A model generated the notes under the pieces. That model ran no database searches and had not been told where the DNA came from. It saw only the letters and a program-made list of their open reading frames with translations. From positions 1-43,275 of the forward strand of contig WHUE01000024.1 of assembly GCA_009377375.1 (NCBI GenBank): a stretch of 43,275 nucleotides of DNA. The letters run 5' to 3'. The DNA comes from Alphaproteobacteria bacterium. Its GTDB lineage: Bacteria; Pseudomonadota; Alphaproteobacteria; MPNO01; UBA2964. This document shows, one piece after another, positions 17,101 through 26,287 of this stretch (position 1 is its first letter; each line of letters starts with the position of its first letter). A program made the position numbers and the translations under genes.

Positions 17101-17190
17101 CGCTCTTCCTCTCTGAACGGTACAGTCCGACGCCACGGGTGGTGCCGTGGCTCGACCGTGCAGATGGGAAGAGCGCCTTACGGCACCCTG

Positions 17191-17216
17191 TCCGGAACAT
17201 TAAAAATCCGTAATGT
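17191..17216 (-). promoter_or_regulatory. Candidate regulator site upstream of htrA
   Basis: Two similar half-sites lie 91-116 bases before the htrA ATG: TCCGGAACATT and TCCGTAATGT, separated by an A-rich spacer. OmpR-type regulators bind such direct repeats, so self-control by the operon's own regulator is possible. Only sequence resemblance supports this. Confidence 0.3.
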
Positions 17217-17235
17217 GCGGCCGAGCCCGCCGCGC

Positions 17236-18240
17236 TCAGGCGAAGTAGCCGGGAAACGCCTTCTTCAGGTTGCGCGCGACGCGATCCCGCACCGGCTCGT
17301 CCAGCGACGGCCGCTCGAAGGCAAGCCCGGTCACCTGCTCGAACAGCGCCATGTATTTGCCGCTGAACTCGATCACCGTCTCCGGCGGGATTTCGGGGAT
17401 CGGGTCCTTGTAGGGATCGCAGCGGGCGGCGATCCAGAGCCGCAGGAACTCCTTGTCGAGCGATTCGGGCTCCTCGCCGGCGGCCAGGCGCCGTTCGTAG
17501 CTGTCCATCTTCCAGTACCGGCTGGAATCGGGGGTATGGACCTCGTCGGCCAGCGTGATGGCGCCGTCGCCATCGACGCCGAACTCGTACTTGGTGTCGA
17601 CCAGGATCAGCCCGTTCTTCGCCGCGATCTCGCGTCCCCGGGCGAACAGGGCGAGGCTGACGCGGGCCAGCTCGTCCCACTGCGCCTGGCTGAGAAGCCC
17701 CCGGGAGACGATCTCCGCCGGGGTGATCGGCGCGTCGTGGTCGCCCTGCGCCGCCTTGGTCGTCGGCGTCAGAATGGTGGCCGGCAGCTTCTGGTTCTTG
17801 ACCAGCCCGTCGGGAAAGTCGATGCCGTACAGCCTGCGCTCGCCGCGCTTGTACATCGGCCAGATGCTGGTCTCCGTGGAGCCGGTGATGTAGTCGCGCA
17901 CCACCATCTCCACCGGCAGCATGTCGAGCCTGCGGGCGACCACCACGTTCGGATCGGGATAGCCGATCACGTGGTTCGGGCAGATGTCGGCGGTGGCGTC
18001 GAACCAGAACCGCGCCGTCTGGGTCAGCACCTGCCCCTTGAACGGCACCGCCGCCAGCACCTTGTCGAAGGCCGACTGACGGTCGGTGGCGACCATGATC
18101 CGCCGCCCGTCCGGCAGGTCGTAGGACTCCCGCACCTTGCCGGTCTGATGGTTCGGAAGCTCCGGAAAGAAAGCGTCGGTCAGGCAGGCTTCCCTGAGGC
18201 GGGCAGGATCAAGCAATTCGGCGATCAGCGTGTCGGTCAT
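17236..18240 (-). CDS. purC: SAICAR synthetase (purC, long subfamily)
   Basis: A 334-residue SAICAR synthetase, which joins aspartate to CAIR in purine synthesis. It carries [21 protein letters not shown] near the N-terminus (residues 34-54), VVRDYITGS near residue 118, LVDTKYEFG near 225 and [12 protein letters not shown] near 243, all ATP- or substrate-site signatures. Its length and motifs match the larger, eukaryote-like subfamily rather than the short bacterial one. A second purC of the short type lies at 27198-27956. The ATG at 18240 overlaps no other gene and diverges from the MFS pump. Its context, between htrA and a transporter, is not purine-related. Confidence 0.9.
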   Translation of the reverse strand: MTDTLIAELLDPARLREACLTDAFFPELPNHQTGKVRESYDLPDGRRIMVATDRQSAFDKVLAAVPFKGQVLTQTARFWFDATADICPNHVIGYPDPNVVVARRLDMLPVEMVVRDYITGSTETSIWPMYKRGERRLYGIDFPDGLVKNQKLPATILTPTTKAAQGDHDAPITPAEIVSRGLLSQAQWDELARVSLALFARGREIAAKNGLILVDTKYEFGVDGDGAITLADEVHTPDSSRYWKMDSYERRLAAGEEPESLDKEFLRLWIAARCDPYKDPIPEIPPETVIEFSGKYMALFEQVTGLAFERPSLDEPVRDRVARNLKKAFPGYFA

Positions 18241-18492
18241 GGGGAAATCGGTCTCGTCGTCAGGTGAAATCGCGTGGAATCGAGCCCGCACTATAAACGC
18301 GCGTGCCTCCGAATCCAGCCCCGGCAACACAAATCGGGATTCCGGCCGGCGCGGTCGCGCGCGCCTCCTGCGAAGCCGGATAACAACGCCGGTCGTGGCC
18401 GGCCTGGCGACGAAGAGCCAATTGGGCTCGACACGGCGCGCCCCGCCCCGGATTATGCGCCGCCGGCTTCGCCGGCGGCGCGAAAGGCATCG

Positions 18493-19683
18493 ATGACCGC
18501 AACCCCCATCGTCCTGCTGGCCCTGCTGTTCGGCGCGGTCTCCGCGCTGCCGCCGCTGTCGATCGATTCGTCCCTCCCCGCCCTGCCGGCCATGGCCGCC
18601 GGGCTCGGCGTGTCCGCCGGCACGATCCAGCTCAACCTCTCCGCCTACATGGTCGGCTCGGCGTTCGGCCAGCTCGTCGTCGGGCCGCTGTCGGATCGCC
18701 ACGGACGCCGGCCGCTGCTGCTGGCCGGGCTCGGGCTCTATATCGCGGCTTCGGCCGGCTGCGTCTTCGCGGGCGATCTGGGCACGCTGATCGCGCTGCG
18801 CTTCGTGCAGGGGCTGGGCACCGCCTGCGGGCGCGTGCTGCCGCGCGCCATGGTGCGCGACCTGTTCGAACGCGAGCACGCGGCGCGCATGCTGTCCTAC
18901 ATGATGGCGGTCGGCGGCGCCTCGCCCATCCTGGCGCCGCTGATCGGCGGCTTCCTCACCGGCTGGGCGGGATGGCGGGCGGTGTTCCTGATGATGACGC
19001 TCTATGCCGTCGTGCTGCTCGCCGTCTCCGCCGTGCTGATGCGCGAGACCCTGCCGCCGGAGGCGCGGCAGCGCCCGTCCTTCGGCCGCATCCTGGTCAA
19101 TTACTGGATGATCCTGCGCCACCGCACGGTGCTGGCCTACCTGGCCTGCGTGATCTGCGCCAATGCCGGCCTGTTCGCCTTTCTGGCCGCCTCGTCCAGC
19201 GTGCTGATCGGCGTACTGGGCGAGACGCCGGCGCGGTTCGGCATCGATTTCGCCATGGTGATGTGCGCCTTCACGGCGGCCAATCTCGTCGGCGGGAAAC
19301 TGGTCGTCCGGGCCGGCATCGACCGGCTGCTGGGGGTGGGCGTCGCGATCTGCGCCGTCGGCGGCGCGCTGATGGCGGGACTCGCACTCGCCGGGGTGCT
19401 GTCGATCTGGGCCATCGTCGTGCCCATGTTCATCTATATCGCCGGGTACGGGCTGGTCCTGCCGCAGGCGACGGCGGGGGCGCTGAGCCCGTTTCCGCAG
19501 CTTGCCGGCACCGCCTCGGCGCTGGTCGGCTTCGTCCAGTTCAGCGGCGGCGCCGCCAGCGCCACCCTGGTCGGGCTGCTGCATGACGGCACCCAGATGC
19601 CGATGACCCTCGCCATCGGCGCCGCCGGGATCGGCGTCGCGGTCGCGTTCCGGGCCTTCGTCCGCCCGCTCGGGCAGCCATAG
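18493..19683 (+). CDS. Bcr/CflA-type MFS multidrug transporter
   Basis: A 396-residue twelve-helix inner-membrane exporter. The MFS loop [14 protein letters not shown] after helix 2 and the [23 protein letters not shown] segment in helix 4 and after are typical of the Bcr/CflA drug-proton antiporters, which expel bicyclomycin, chloramphenicol and similar compounds. The substrate here is not known. The ATG at 18493 has AAAGG about 8 bases upstream. A longer open frame back to 18274 has no ribosome binding site. It lies between the divergent long purC and the co-directional purB, 78 bases before the latter. Confidence 0.85.
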   Translation: MTATPIVLLALLFGAVSALPPLSIDSSLPALPAMAAGLGVSAGTIQLNLSAYMVGSAFGQLVVGPLSDRHGRRPLLLAGLGLYIAASAGCVFAGDLGTLIALRFVQGLGTACGRVLPRAMVRDLFEREHAARMLSYMMAVGGASPILAPLIGGFLTGWAGWRAVFLMMTLYAVVLLAVSAVLMRETLPPEARQRPSFGRILVNYWMILRHRTVLAYLACVICANAGLFAFLAASSSVLIGVLGETPARFGIDFAMVMCAFTAANLVGGKLVVRAGIDRLLGVGVAICAVGGALMAGLALAGVLSIWAIVVPMFIYIAGYGLVLPQATAGALSPFPQLAGTASALVGFVQFSGGAASATLVGLLHDGTQMPMTLAIGAAGIGVAVAFRAFVRPLGQP

Positions 19684-19692
19684 CCCCGGCGT

Positions 19693-19720
19693 TTGCAAAA
19701 GCCCGCGTTTCTGCTACACC
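19693..19720 (+). promoter_or_regulatory. Candidate promoter of purB
   Basis: TTGCAA at 19693-19698 and TACACC at 19715-19720, with a 16-base spacer and a TG just before the -10, lie 42 bases before the purB ATG. It is a pattern-based guess. Confidence 0.35.
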
Positions 19721-19761
19721 CCGACAGGCTTCCCCGGGCCCTCAGGAGACCGTACCCCATC

Positions 19762-21054
19762 ATGATTCCCCGCTATTCCCGGCCCGAAATGGCTGCCATC
19801 TGGGAACCGGAAAACAGGTTCCGCATCTGGTTCGAGATCGAGGCCCATGCCTGCGACGCGCAGGCGGAGCTCGGCGTCATCCCGGCGGCGGCGGCGAAGG
19901 CGGTGTGGGAGCGCGGCGCGTTCGAGATCGACCGCATCGACGAGATCGAGCGCGAGACGAAGCACGACGTCATCGCCTTCCTGACCAACCTGGCCGAGCA
20001 TGTGGGCGACGAGGCCCGGTTCGTCCACCAGGGTATGACCTCGTCCGACGTGCTGGATACCTGCCTCGCCGTGCAGCTCACCCAGGCGGCCGATATCCTG
20101 ATCGCCGACGTGGACGCGCTGCTTGCGGCGCTGAAGGCACGCGCGCTGGAGCACAAGGACACGGTCTGCATCGGCCGCAGCCACGGCATCCACGCCGAAC
20201 CCACCACGTTCGGGCTCAAGCTGGCGGGGCACTATGCCGAGTTCGTGCGCAACCGGAGCCGGCTCGAGGCGGCACGGGCGGAGATCGCGACCTGCGCCAT
20301 CTCCGGCGCGGTCGGCACCTTCGCCAATATCGACCCCCGCGTGGAAGAACACGTGGCGGCGAAGATGGGGCTCGCGGCGGAGCCGGTCTCCACCCAGGTG
20401 ATCCCGCGCGACCGCCACGCCGCGTTCTTCGCCGCGCTGGCCGTCGTCGCCAGCTCGCTGGAGCGGCTCGCGGTCGAGATCCGGCATTTGCAGCGCACCG
20501 AGCTGCGCGAGGCGGAGGAATACTTTTCCCCGGGGCAGAAGGGCTCGTCCGCGATGCCGCACAAGCGCAACCCGGTGCTGACGGAGAACATCACGGGGCT
20601 GACGCGCATGGTGCGCGCGGCCGTGATCCCCGCGCTGGAGAACGTCGCACTGTGGCACGAGCGCGACATATCGCATTCGTCGGTCGAGCGCATGATCGGC
20701 CCTGACGCCACCGTGACGCTGGATTTCGCGCTGGCGCGGATGACCGGGGTGGTCGAGAAGCTGGTGGTGTATCCCGAGATGATGCGGCGCAACATGGACG
20801 GGCTGGGCGGGCTTGTGTTCTCGCAGCGTGTCCTGCTGGCGCTGACGCAGGCCGGCATGAGCCGCGAGGCCGCCTATTCGGCGGTCCAGCGCAACGCGAT
20901 GGCGTCGTGGGAGAAGGGCGGCGACTTCCTCGCCGCGCTGCAGGCCGACGCGGACGTGTCCGCCCATATCGACGCCGCCGCACTGGCGGCGCTGTTCGAC
21001 CTCGGCTACCACACGAAGAACGTCGACGCGATTTTCGCCCGCGTCTTCGGCTGA
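19762..21054 (+). CDS. purB: Adenylosuccinate lyase
   Basis: A 430-residue fumarase-superfamily lyase. It acts twice in purine synthesis: SAICAR to AICAR, and adenylosuccinate to AMP. Diagnostic segments are MTSSDVLDT (near residue 92), the general-acid region GRSHGIHAEPTTFG with H141 and H144, and the flexible signature loop KGSSAMPHKRNPV (S262 or S263 as the catalytic base). The length is standard. The ATG at 19762 matches the family start MIPRYSR; AGGAG lies somewhat far upstream. In relatives purB is followed by DUF1476 and purC, but here four transporter receptors intervene. Confidence 0.96.
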   Translation: MIPRYSRPEMAAIWEPENRFRIWFEIEAHACDAQAELGVIPAAAAKAVWERGAFEIDRIDEIERETKHDVIAFLTNLAEHVGDEARFVHQGMTSSDVLDTCLAVQLTQAADILIADVDALLAALKARALEHKDTVCIGRSHGIHAEPTTFGLKLAGHYAEFVRNRSRLEAARAEIATCAISGAVGTFANIDPRVEEHVAAKMGLAAEPVSTQVIPRDRHAAFFAALAVVASSLERLAVEIRHLQRTELREAEEYFSPGQKGSSAMPHKRNPVLTENITGLTRMVRAAVIPALENVALWHERDISHSSVERMIGPDATVTLDFALARMTGVVEKLVVYPEMMRRNMDGLGGLVFSQRVLLALTQAGMSREAAYSAVQRNAMASWEKGGDFLAALQADADVSAHIDAAALAALFDLGYHTKNVDAIFARVFG

Positions 21055-21166
21055 ACGCCGCGGGCGCGGTCGACATACGGTTGCGCAGGGAACAGTCCTG
21101 TGCTTTGATCGCCGTAGTCTTATTCACGACTTTTAACCATTTTAAGAACGTACAGGGAGCCATACG

Positions 21167-22201
21167 ATGACTCTGACGAGACTATCCATGGCGGCAGCCA
21201 CGGTCGCCGCGCTGGCCCTCGGCGCCGCGTCCGGCGCCCGCGCCGATGCGGCCGAGGACTTCTTCAAGGGAAAGAACCTCACCATCATCGTCGGCTATGG
21301 CGAGAGTGGCGGCTACGCCGTCTACTGCCGGCAACTCACCGCCTATTTCGGCAAGCATATTCCCGGCAACCCGAACGTCGTCTGCCAGTACATGCCCGGC
21401 CAGGGCGGCGTGAAGGCGGCGAGCTATCTCCACAAGGTCGCCCCCAAGGATGGTTCCGTTCTGGGCATGCTGTCGGATTACGCCGCCGTCGCCCAGCTGA
21501 TGCAGCCGGAAAAGATCAAGTACGAGATCCGCGACTTCAAGTGGGTCGGCGTCATGGTGCCGTCGAACCCGCTGCTCACCGTGCGCAAGGGCGCGAAGGT
21601 GCAAAAGCCCGAGGACCTGTTCGAGCATGAGATGACCATCGGAGTCACCGGCGTGCTGGCGCAGTCGGGCATCAACGCCCAGCTGATGAACAAGTTCCTC
21701 GGCACCAAGATCAAGCTGATCGCGGGCTACAAGAGCACCGGCCGTGTCGCGCTCGCCATGGAACAGGGCGAGGTCGACTCGACCATGAGCTCCTGGATCA
21801 GCCTGAAGGCGCGGGCCCTGCCGAAGTTCGAGGCGGGCGAATTCCTCCCGCTGGTGCAGGTGGGGACGCAGCGCGCGAAGGACCTGCCTGACGTGCCGCT
21901 GATGTCGGAGTTTGCGAAGGACAAGCAGGCCAAGCAGGCGACGGCACTGGCCTCCGCCGCCGCGCCTTTCGGCCGTTCGGTTTCCGTGATGCCCGGCTAT
22001 CCGGCCCACCTTCTGGCCGCGCTGCGCAAGTCGTTCATGGCGACGATGGAGGACAAGGAGTTCCGCGAGACGGCCAAGAAGCGCAATATCGAAATCGACC
22101 CCGCGCCGGGCGAGTCGCTCGATGCGGTGCTGGCATCGGTGATGAGCACCCCGCCCGAGGTGGTCCGGCTGGTGCAGGAAGCCGCCGGCTTCAAGAAGTA
22201 A
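21167..22201 (+). CDS. TctC-like periplasmic binding protein (receptor 1)
   Basis: A 344-residue exported solute-binding protein of the TTT receptor (TctC/Bug) family. A signal peptide covers residues 1-26 (cleavage near ARA-DAA). The mature protein begins with FFKGKNLTIIVGYGESGGYAVYC and continues to YMPGQGGVKAA, matching the family's first ligand-binding loops. The usual Asp of GG-x-x-D-x-x-AR is replaced here. C54 and C73 could pair. The ATG at 21167 follows GGGAG by 9 bases. It and the next gene are close paralogues; no permease is adjacent. It should bind an organic acid in the periplasm. A GC-rich terminator lies directly after the stop. Confidence 0.86.
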   Translation: MTLTRLSMAAATVAALALGAASGARADAAEDFFKGKNLTIIVGYGESGGYAVYCRQLTAYFGKHIPGNPNVVCQYMPGQGGVKAASYLHKVAPKDGSVLGMLSDYAAVAQLMQPEKIKYEIRDFKWVGVMVPSNPLLTVRKGAKVQKPEDLFEHEMTIGVTGVLAQSGINAQLMNKFLGTKIKLIAGYKSTGRVALAMEQGEVDSTMSSWISLKARALPKFEAGEFLPLVQVGTQRAKDLPDVPLMSEFAKDKQAKQATALASAAAPFGRSVSVMPGYPAHLLAALRKSFMATMEDKEFRETAKKRNIEIDPAPGESLDAVLASVMSTPPEVVRLVQEAAGFKK

Positions 22202-22210
22202 GCGTGCGAA

Positions 22211-22242
22211 AGGGGCGCCGATTGCAGGCGCTCCTTTTATTT
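22211..22242 (+). terminator. Terminator after TctC-like receptor 1
   Basis: The stem at 22212-22219 (GGGGCGCC) with 22227-22234, including one G-U pair, has a 7-base loop and is followed by TTTTATTT. Confidence 0.8.
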
Positions 22243-22345
22243 GCGCGCTGTCCGTGCATTTAATATGTCCGAATGCGGATCGGATCGACTGGTGCGCGAC
22301 CAAATTGGCTACAAGGCCATTACCTTTAGACAGGGAGTTGACGGA

Positions 22346-23389
22346 ATGAAGACCAGAGCCGCCTTCTTGGCGCATCGCGCCGTCCTCGGCGCGGCGGCAT
22401 TGCTCGCCGCAGCGTCTGCCGCCCCGGCGGCGGCGCAAGACGCAGAGAGCTTCTTCAAGGGCAGGAGCATCACCGTCGTGGTGGGCTTCGGCGCCGGCGG
22501 CGGCTACGCCAATTACTGCCGGCAGCTGACCCAGTTCTGGGGTGCGCACACCGTCGGCAAGCCCAGCTTCATCTGCCAGTACATGCCCGGCGGCGGCGGG
22601 GTGAAGGCGGCGAACTACCTGAACACGGTCGCCGCGAAGGACGGTTCCGTCGTCGGCATGATTTCCGACTACGCGGCGCTCGCGCAGCTCCTGGAGCCCA
22701 AGAAGGTCCGCTACGACATCCGCAACTTCAAATGGGCGGGCGTCATGGTGCCGGCCAACCCGGTAATGATGGTCCGCAAGGGCGCGAAGGTTCAGAAGTT
22801 CGACGATTTGTTCAAGGACGAGCTCATCGTCGGGCTGGTCGGCGTGCTCGCGCAGGACGGCATCAATTCCCGGCTGATCAACAACGTGCTGGGGACGAAG
22901 ATGAAGCTGGTGGCCGGCTACAACGCCACCGCCAAGATCGCCCTGGCGATGGAAACCGCGGAGGTGGACGCCAGCCTGTCCTCGTGGATCAGCTGGAAGT
23001 CCCGCGCCCAGACGCAGATCAAGAGCGGCCAGTTCATCCCGCTGTTCCAGATCGGCTTCAAGAAAGCGTGGGACCTGCCTGACCTGCCGCTGATCCGCGA
23101 GCTCGCCAAGACGGAGCAGGACCGCCAGATCCTCGATCTCGGCGCCGGATCGGCCCCGTTCGGCCGCTCGGTTTCGGTGCCGCCCGACTATCCGGCGCAC
23201 CTGCTGGCGGCGCTGCGCAGCTCGTTCGACGCCACGATGAAGGACAAGGCGTTCCTTGATGCCGCGAAGAAGCGGAACATCGAGATCGACCCGTCGCCCG
23301 GCGCCGATCTGGAGCCGATCGTGGCTTCGATCATGGCGACCCCGCCCGATGTCGTGCAGCGATTCCGCGACGCGGCCGGCATCAAGTAG
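22346..23389 (+). CDS. TctC-like periplasmic binding protein (receptor 2)
   Basis: A 347-residue paralogue of the preceding receptor. The signal peptide ends near AAA-QDAE (residues 30-31). Shared features with receptor 1 are GGYANYC/GGYAVYC, CQYMPG, and MVP-NP with V-KGAKVQK in the central region. The Cys pair C58 and C77 has the same 19-residue spacing as in receptor 1. The ATG at 22346 has CAGGGAG upstream. Its own leader of 144 bases suggests separate expression. It ends before a perfect bidirectional-type hairpin shared with the converging receptor 3. It is probably a periplasmic receptor for a related carboxylate. Confidence 0.86.
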   Translation: MKTRAAFLAHRAVLGAAALLAAASAAPAAAQDAESFFKGRSITVVVGFGAGGGYANYCRQLTQFWGAHTVGKPSFICQYMPGGGGVKAANYLNTVAAKDGSVVGMISDYAALAQLLEPKKVRYDIRNFKWAGVMVPANPVMMVRKGAKVQKFDDLFKDELIVGLVGVLAQDGINSRLINNVLGTKMKLVAGYNATAKIALAMETAEVDASLSSWISWKSRAQTQIKSGQFIPLFQIGFKKAWDLPDLPLIRELAKTEQDRQILDLGAGSAPFGRSVSVPPDYPAHLLAALRSSFDATMKDKAFLDAAKKRNIEIDPSPGADLEPIVASIMATPPDVVQRFRDAAGIK

Positions 23390-23413
23390 AGACGCCGCGC
23401 TCGCACCGACGTA

Positions 23414-23446
23414 AAGAGGGGCGCCCGCGGGCGCCCCTCTTCGTTT
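23414..23446. terminator. Convergent terminator between receptors 2 and 3
   Basis: A perfect 13-base stem (23414-23426 with 23429-23441), ending in a short T run on the + strand, lies between the converging genes. It could serve both. Confidence 0.7.
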
Positions 23447-23464
23447 CAGCCCGAAGCCGCCGGT

Positions 23465-24487
23465 TCAGAACCCGGCGACCTCGCGCATCTTCGCGATCAG
23501 GGAATCCGGCACCGCCAGGGTCTTTTCGACCGCCGCGGTCACCTCGGCGCCGGAGGTGGGCTGGTAGCCCGCGCCGCGCTTCTTCACCTCGTCGATGAAG
23601 GCCTTGTCCTTCAGCATCGCGGCCATCGCCTTCTCGAGGATCGCCTTGCGGTCCGACGGCACGCCGGGCGGGGCCGACAGCCCCCAGCCGACCGGGCCGC
23701 CGAGCTCCATGAACTCGAACATGCGGCGCTCCTCGTCGTTCCGGCCGAGCTCGAGGATCGCCGGGGTGTCCGGCAGGTCGGGTGCGCGCTTGAGGCCGGT
23801 CTGCACCACCACCTTGGCCTGACCGCTGTCCAGCCAGTCCTTCTTGACCGATTTCAGGCTGATCCAGGCGCCGATGCGGGCATGGACCTCGCCCGCCTCC
23901 ATCGCCTTGTACATGTCGCCCGCGCCGCGGTAGCCGAGAACGATCCTGAACTTCACCCCGCCGAACTTCTCCATCAGCTTGGCTTCCATGTAGGCATGCG
24001 ACGACTTGCCCGACGACGCCAGGATCACCTCCTTCTTCCGGGCGTCGGCGAGAGTGTTGATCCCCGCCGTGTGCCAGACCATGAGCACCGCCGAATAGGG
24101 ATAGATGCGGCCGAAATAGCTGAACTCGTCGGCCTTGTACTTGCTGGCGTCGGGACGCAGCTTCTGCGACACCGCGACATCCTTCGACAGCTCCAGCAGA
24201 TAGCTGCCGTCCTTCGGCGCGGCGTTGTAGGCGTAGTTCGCCATCTTGGCGCCGCCCTGGCCCGGCATGTGCTGGACCGCGACGGTCGGGTTGCCGGGAA
24301 TGTGATTGGGCAGGTGGCGCGCCATCAACCGGGCATAGACGCCGTACATCCCGCCGGCGCCGAACCCGACCAGCAGCGTAACGGTCCTGTCTGCGTAGAA
24401 ATCGTCCGCACGGACCGGCGAAGGAGTCGCGACGACACCGAGAACGGCCACCGCGCCCAGCGCGGCGACAAGGGGTCTTGCAAACAT
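23465..24487 (-). CDS. TctC-like periplasmic binding protein (receptor 3)
   Basis: A 340-residue exported receptor of the TctC family. A signal peptide covers residues 1-26 (cleavage near VRA-DD). The first binding loop reads VGFGAGGMYGVYARL and the second HMPGQGGAKMANY. The conserved Asp of the usual signature is absent. Unlike receptors 1 and 2 it has no paired cysteines at this site. It most resembles receptor 4: both have LVGF or LVVAY with GGMYG, NHIPGNP or KHIPGNP, AAPKDGS, and GGPVGWGL. The ATG at 24487 has AGGGAGGATCCC directly upstream, an excellent site. It probably binds an organic acid. Confidence 0.86.
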   Translation of the reverse strand: MFARPLVAALGAVAVLGVVATPSPVRADDFYADRTVTLLVGFGAGGMYGVYARLMARHLPNHIPGNPTVAVQHMPGQGGAKMANYAYNAAPKDGSYLLELSKDVAVSQKLRPDASKYKADEFSYFGRIYPYSAVLMVWHTAGINTLADARKKEVILASSGKSSHAYMEAKLMEKFGGVKFRIVLGYRGAGDMYKAMEAGEVHARIGAWISLKSVKKDWLDSGQAKVVVQTGLKRAPDLPDTPAILELGRNDEERRMFEFMELGGPVGWGLSAPPGVPSDRKAILEKAMAAMLKDKAFIDEVKKRGAGYQPTSGAEVTAAVEKTLAVPDSLIAKMREVAGF

Positions 24488-24590
24488 GGGATCCTCCCTG
24501 TGGCTGTCTTTCGGACACCGTACCAAATGGTACGGAACGGGCATGCTTGCACAGCAGGCCCGAGCCATCAAGGCGAGGAACGGAAAGCTG

Positions 24591-24619
24591 CCCTCCCGTC
24601 CCCGCGGGGGACGGGAGGG
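24591..24619 (-). terminator. Terminator hairpin after TctC-like receptor 4
   Basis: A perfect 13-base stem (24591-24603 with 24607-24619, CCCTCCCGTCCCC and complement) has a 3-base loop and lies 8 bases after the stop of receptor 4 on the - strand. The T run is short. Confidence 0.65.
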
Positions 24620-24626
24620 TCCGGTA

Positions 24627-25655
24627 TCAGAGACCGGCGATCTTGCGCATCTTGTCGACGACCGAGTCCGGGATCGCGAGCGTACGCTTCACCACCGCCT
24701 CAACCTCGGCGCCGGTGGCGGGTTCCAGATCGACCTTGCGCTTGGTCACGTCCTCGACGAAGGCCGGATCCTTGGCCATCGCGTCGAACGCCTTGCGGAG
24801 CGCCGGCACGAAAGCCGCCGGAAGGCCGGGTGGACCCTGCAACCCCCAGCCCACGGGGCCGCCGGCTTCCATGACCTCGAACATCTGGCGCTCTTCCTCG
24901 TTCCGGGCCATCTCGATGATCGCCGGAATGGCCTTGAGATCCGAGGCGCGCGACAGCCCGGTCTGCATCACGGCAAAGACCTCTTTCTTTTCCAGCCAGT
25001 GGCGCTTGACGGTTTTCAGGCTGCCCCAGGCGCCTATGCGGCCGTGGACCTCGCCGGTCTCCATCGCCTTGTACATGGGGCCGGCCCCGCCATAGCCGTG
25101 CACGACCTTGAGCCTGGTGCCTGCAACATGGTTGAGCAGCATCGCCTCCATGTACTCATGCGAGGACTTGCCGGACGAGCCGATGATGACCTCCGTGGTC
25201 TTGAGGTCCTCCCATTTCCTCACGCCCGCCGTATGCCACACCATCAGCACCGCGGTGTAGGGCAGCACCCGGCCAAGATAGGCGAAATCCTTGGCGTCGT
25301 ACTTCATCGCCTGCGGCCGCAGCTTTTGCGCCACCGCCACGTCCTTCGACAGCACGGCGAGGAAGCTGCCGTCCTTCGGGGCGGCGTTGTAGACGTAGTT
25401 GGCGCCCTTGGTGCCGCCGGCGCCCGGCATATACTGCGGAACGATGGTCGGGTTGCCGGGGATATGCTTCCCGATATGCCGGGTGATGAGCTGCGAGGTG
25501 ATGCCGTACATGCCCCCGGAGGGATACGCCACCACCAGCGTCACCTGGCGGCCCTTGTAGAAATCTGCGACGGGATCTGCGCCGGCGGCCGGAGCCGAGA
25601 GGGCGAAAGCGACGGATGCGGCGGCAACGGCCGCGACCGGGAACGGACGGTACAT
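24627..25655 (-). CDS. TctC-like periplasmic binding protein (receptor 4)
   Basis: A 342-residue receptor and the close paralogue of receptor 3. A signal peptide of about 26 residues ends near AGA-DP. Binding loops are VAYPSGGMYGITSQL and YMPGAGGTKGANY. Like the other three in this cluster it lacks the canonical Asp of the first loop. The ATG at 25655 is preceded by AGGGAGA. It is transcribed from its own leader, ends at a strong hairpin, and is followed on the same strand by receptor 3. The pairing of two receptor types on opposite strands, end to end, suggests duplication within each pair rather than four independent acquisitions. Confidence 0.86.
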   Translation of the reverse strand: MYRPFPVAAVAAASVAFALSAPAAGADPVADFYKGRQVTLVVAYPSGGMYGITSQLITRHIGKHIPGNPTIVPQYMPGAGGTKGANYVYNAAPKDGSFLAVLSKDVAVAQKLRPQAMKYDAKDFAYLGRVLPYTAVLMVWHTAGVRKWEDLKTTEVIIGSSGKSSHEYMEAMLLNHVAGTRLKVVHGYGGAGPMYKAMETGEVHGRIGAWGSLKTVKRHWLEKKEVFAVMQTGLSRASDLKAIPAIIEMARNEEERQMFEVMEAGGPVGWGLQGPPGLPAAFVPALRKAFDAMAKDPAFVEDVTKRKVDLEPATGAEVEAVVKRTLAIPDSVVDKMRKIAGL

Positions 25656-25766
25656 TCTGGTGTCTCCCTGAAGGGTTGTATTCCCGCTTTGTCTTCTTCT
25701 TGCGGGGTTCCCGGATGCTGCCATACTCCGCCGTACGCAGCAAGGGCGCCAGGGCCGCTCCGGCCG

Positions 25767-25794
25767 AAAGAAAAGGGCGGGTTCCTGCCCGCCC
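25767..25794 (-). terminator. Terminator after DUF1476 gene
   Basis: On the - strand a 7-base stem (25775-25781 with 25788-25794, GGGCGGG and its complement) is followed by TTTTCTTT (25774 down to 25767). It lies about 30 bases after the DUF1476 stop. Confidence 0.8.
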
Positions 25795-25824
25795 GTCGCG
25801 CCGTCGCCGATGTGCCGTAAGACG

Positions 25825-26160
25825 CTAGCCGGCCTTGCCTTCATTGACGATCTGATCCCGCGCGGTGACGGAAAGCTTCTCCATTTCCTTGCGCAGCCGG
25901 TGCTCGGTCAGCTCCTTGCCCTTGTCGGCGAAGTCGGCCATCACCTTGCGCACCACGTCGGCATCGCCCGCTTCCTCGAAATCGGCGGCGACGACCTCGC
26001 GCGCGTAGGCGTCGGCGTCGGCGCCGGACATGCCCAGCTCCGCCGCGGCCCACAGGCCCAGCAGCTTGTTCCGCCGCGCGGTGATCCTGAACAGGGTTTC
26101 CTGATCGTGCTGGTACTTGGCCTCGTAGCCCTTCTCGCGGTCGTTGAAGCTGTTGCTCAT
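25825..26160 (-). CDS. DUF1476 protein, F1-ATPase inhibitor zeta subunit
   Basis: A 111-residue, highly charged, helical protein of the DUF1476 family, which includes the zeta inhibitor of the F1FO-ATP synthase in Paracoccus. Landmarks are FNDREKGYEAKYQHD near the N-terminus, ARRNKLLGLWAA (about residues 28-39) and the acidic DFEEAGDADVV. It should bind F1 and block ATP hydrolysis under low energy. This family is largely restricted to alphaproteobacteria and supports the taxonomic call. The ATG at 26160 has AGGA about 9 bases upstream. In related genomes it sits beside purC, as here after one inserted gene on the opposite strand. Confidence 0.92.
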   Translation of the reverse strand: MSNSFNDREKGYEAKYQHDQETLFRITARRNKLLGLWAAAELGMSGADADAYAREVVAADFEEAGDADVVRKVMADFADKGKELTEHRLRKEMEKLSVTARDQIVNEGKAG

Positions 26161-26210
26161 GGTCGTCCTGCTCCTGCTTTCCGGTCGCGCCGCCGGTCTC
26201 GTACCAACTC

Positions 26211-26238
26211 AATTTAAGCATCGCCGCGCGGCGGGCAA
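26211..26238 (-). promoter_or_regulatory. Candidate promoter of DUF1476 gene
   Basis: On the - strand TTGCCC (26238-26233) and TAAATT (26216-26211) are separated by 16 bases and lie about 50 bases before the ATG. It is a pattern-based guess. Confidence 0.3.
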
Positions 26239-26287
26239 CCCGGCAGCGGTTATAGCGGCAGGGCGCGCGAAGTGGTATCGAAACTTC

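Noticed and set aside
15667..18267. 866-codon + strand open frame opposite htrA and purC
   Set aside because: It overlaps well-supported genes on the other strand and has shadow-type composition without motifs.
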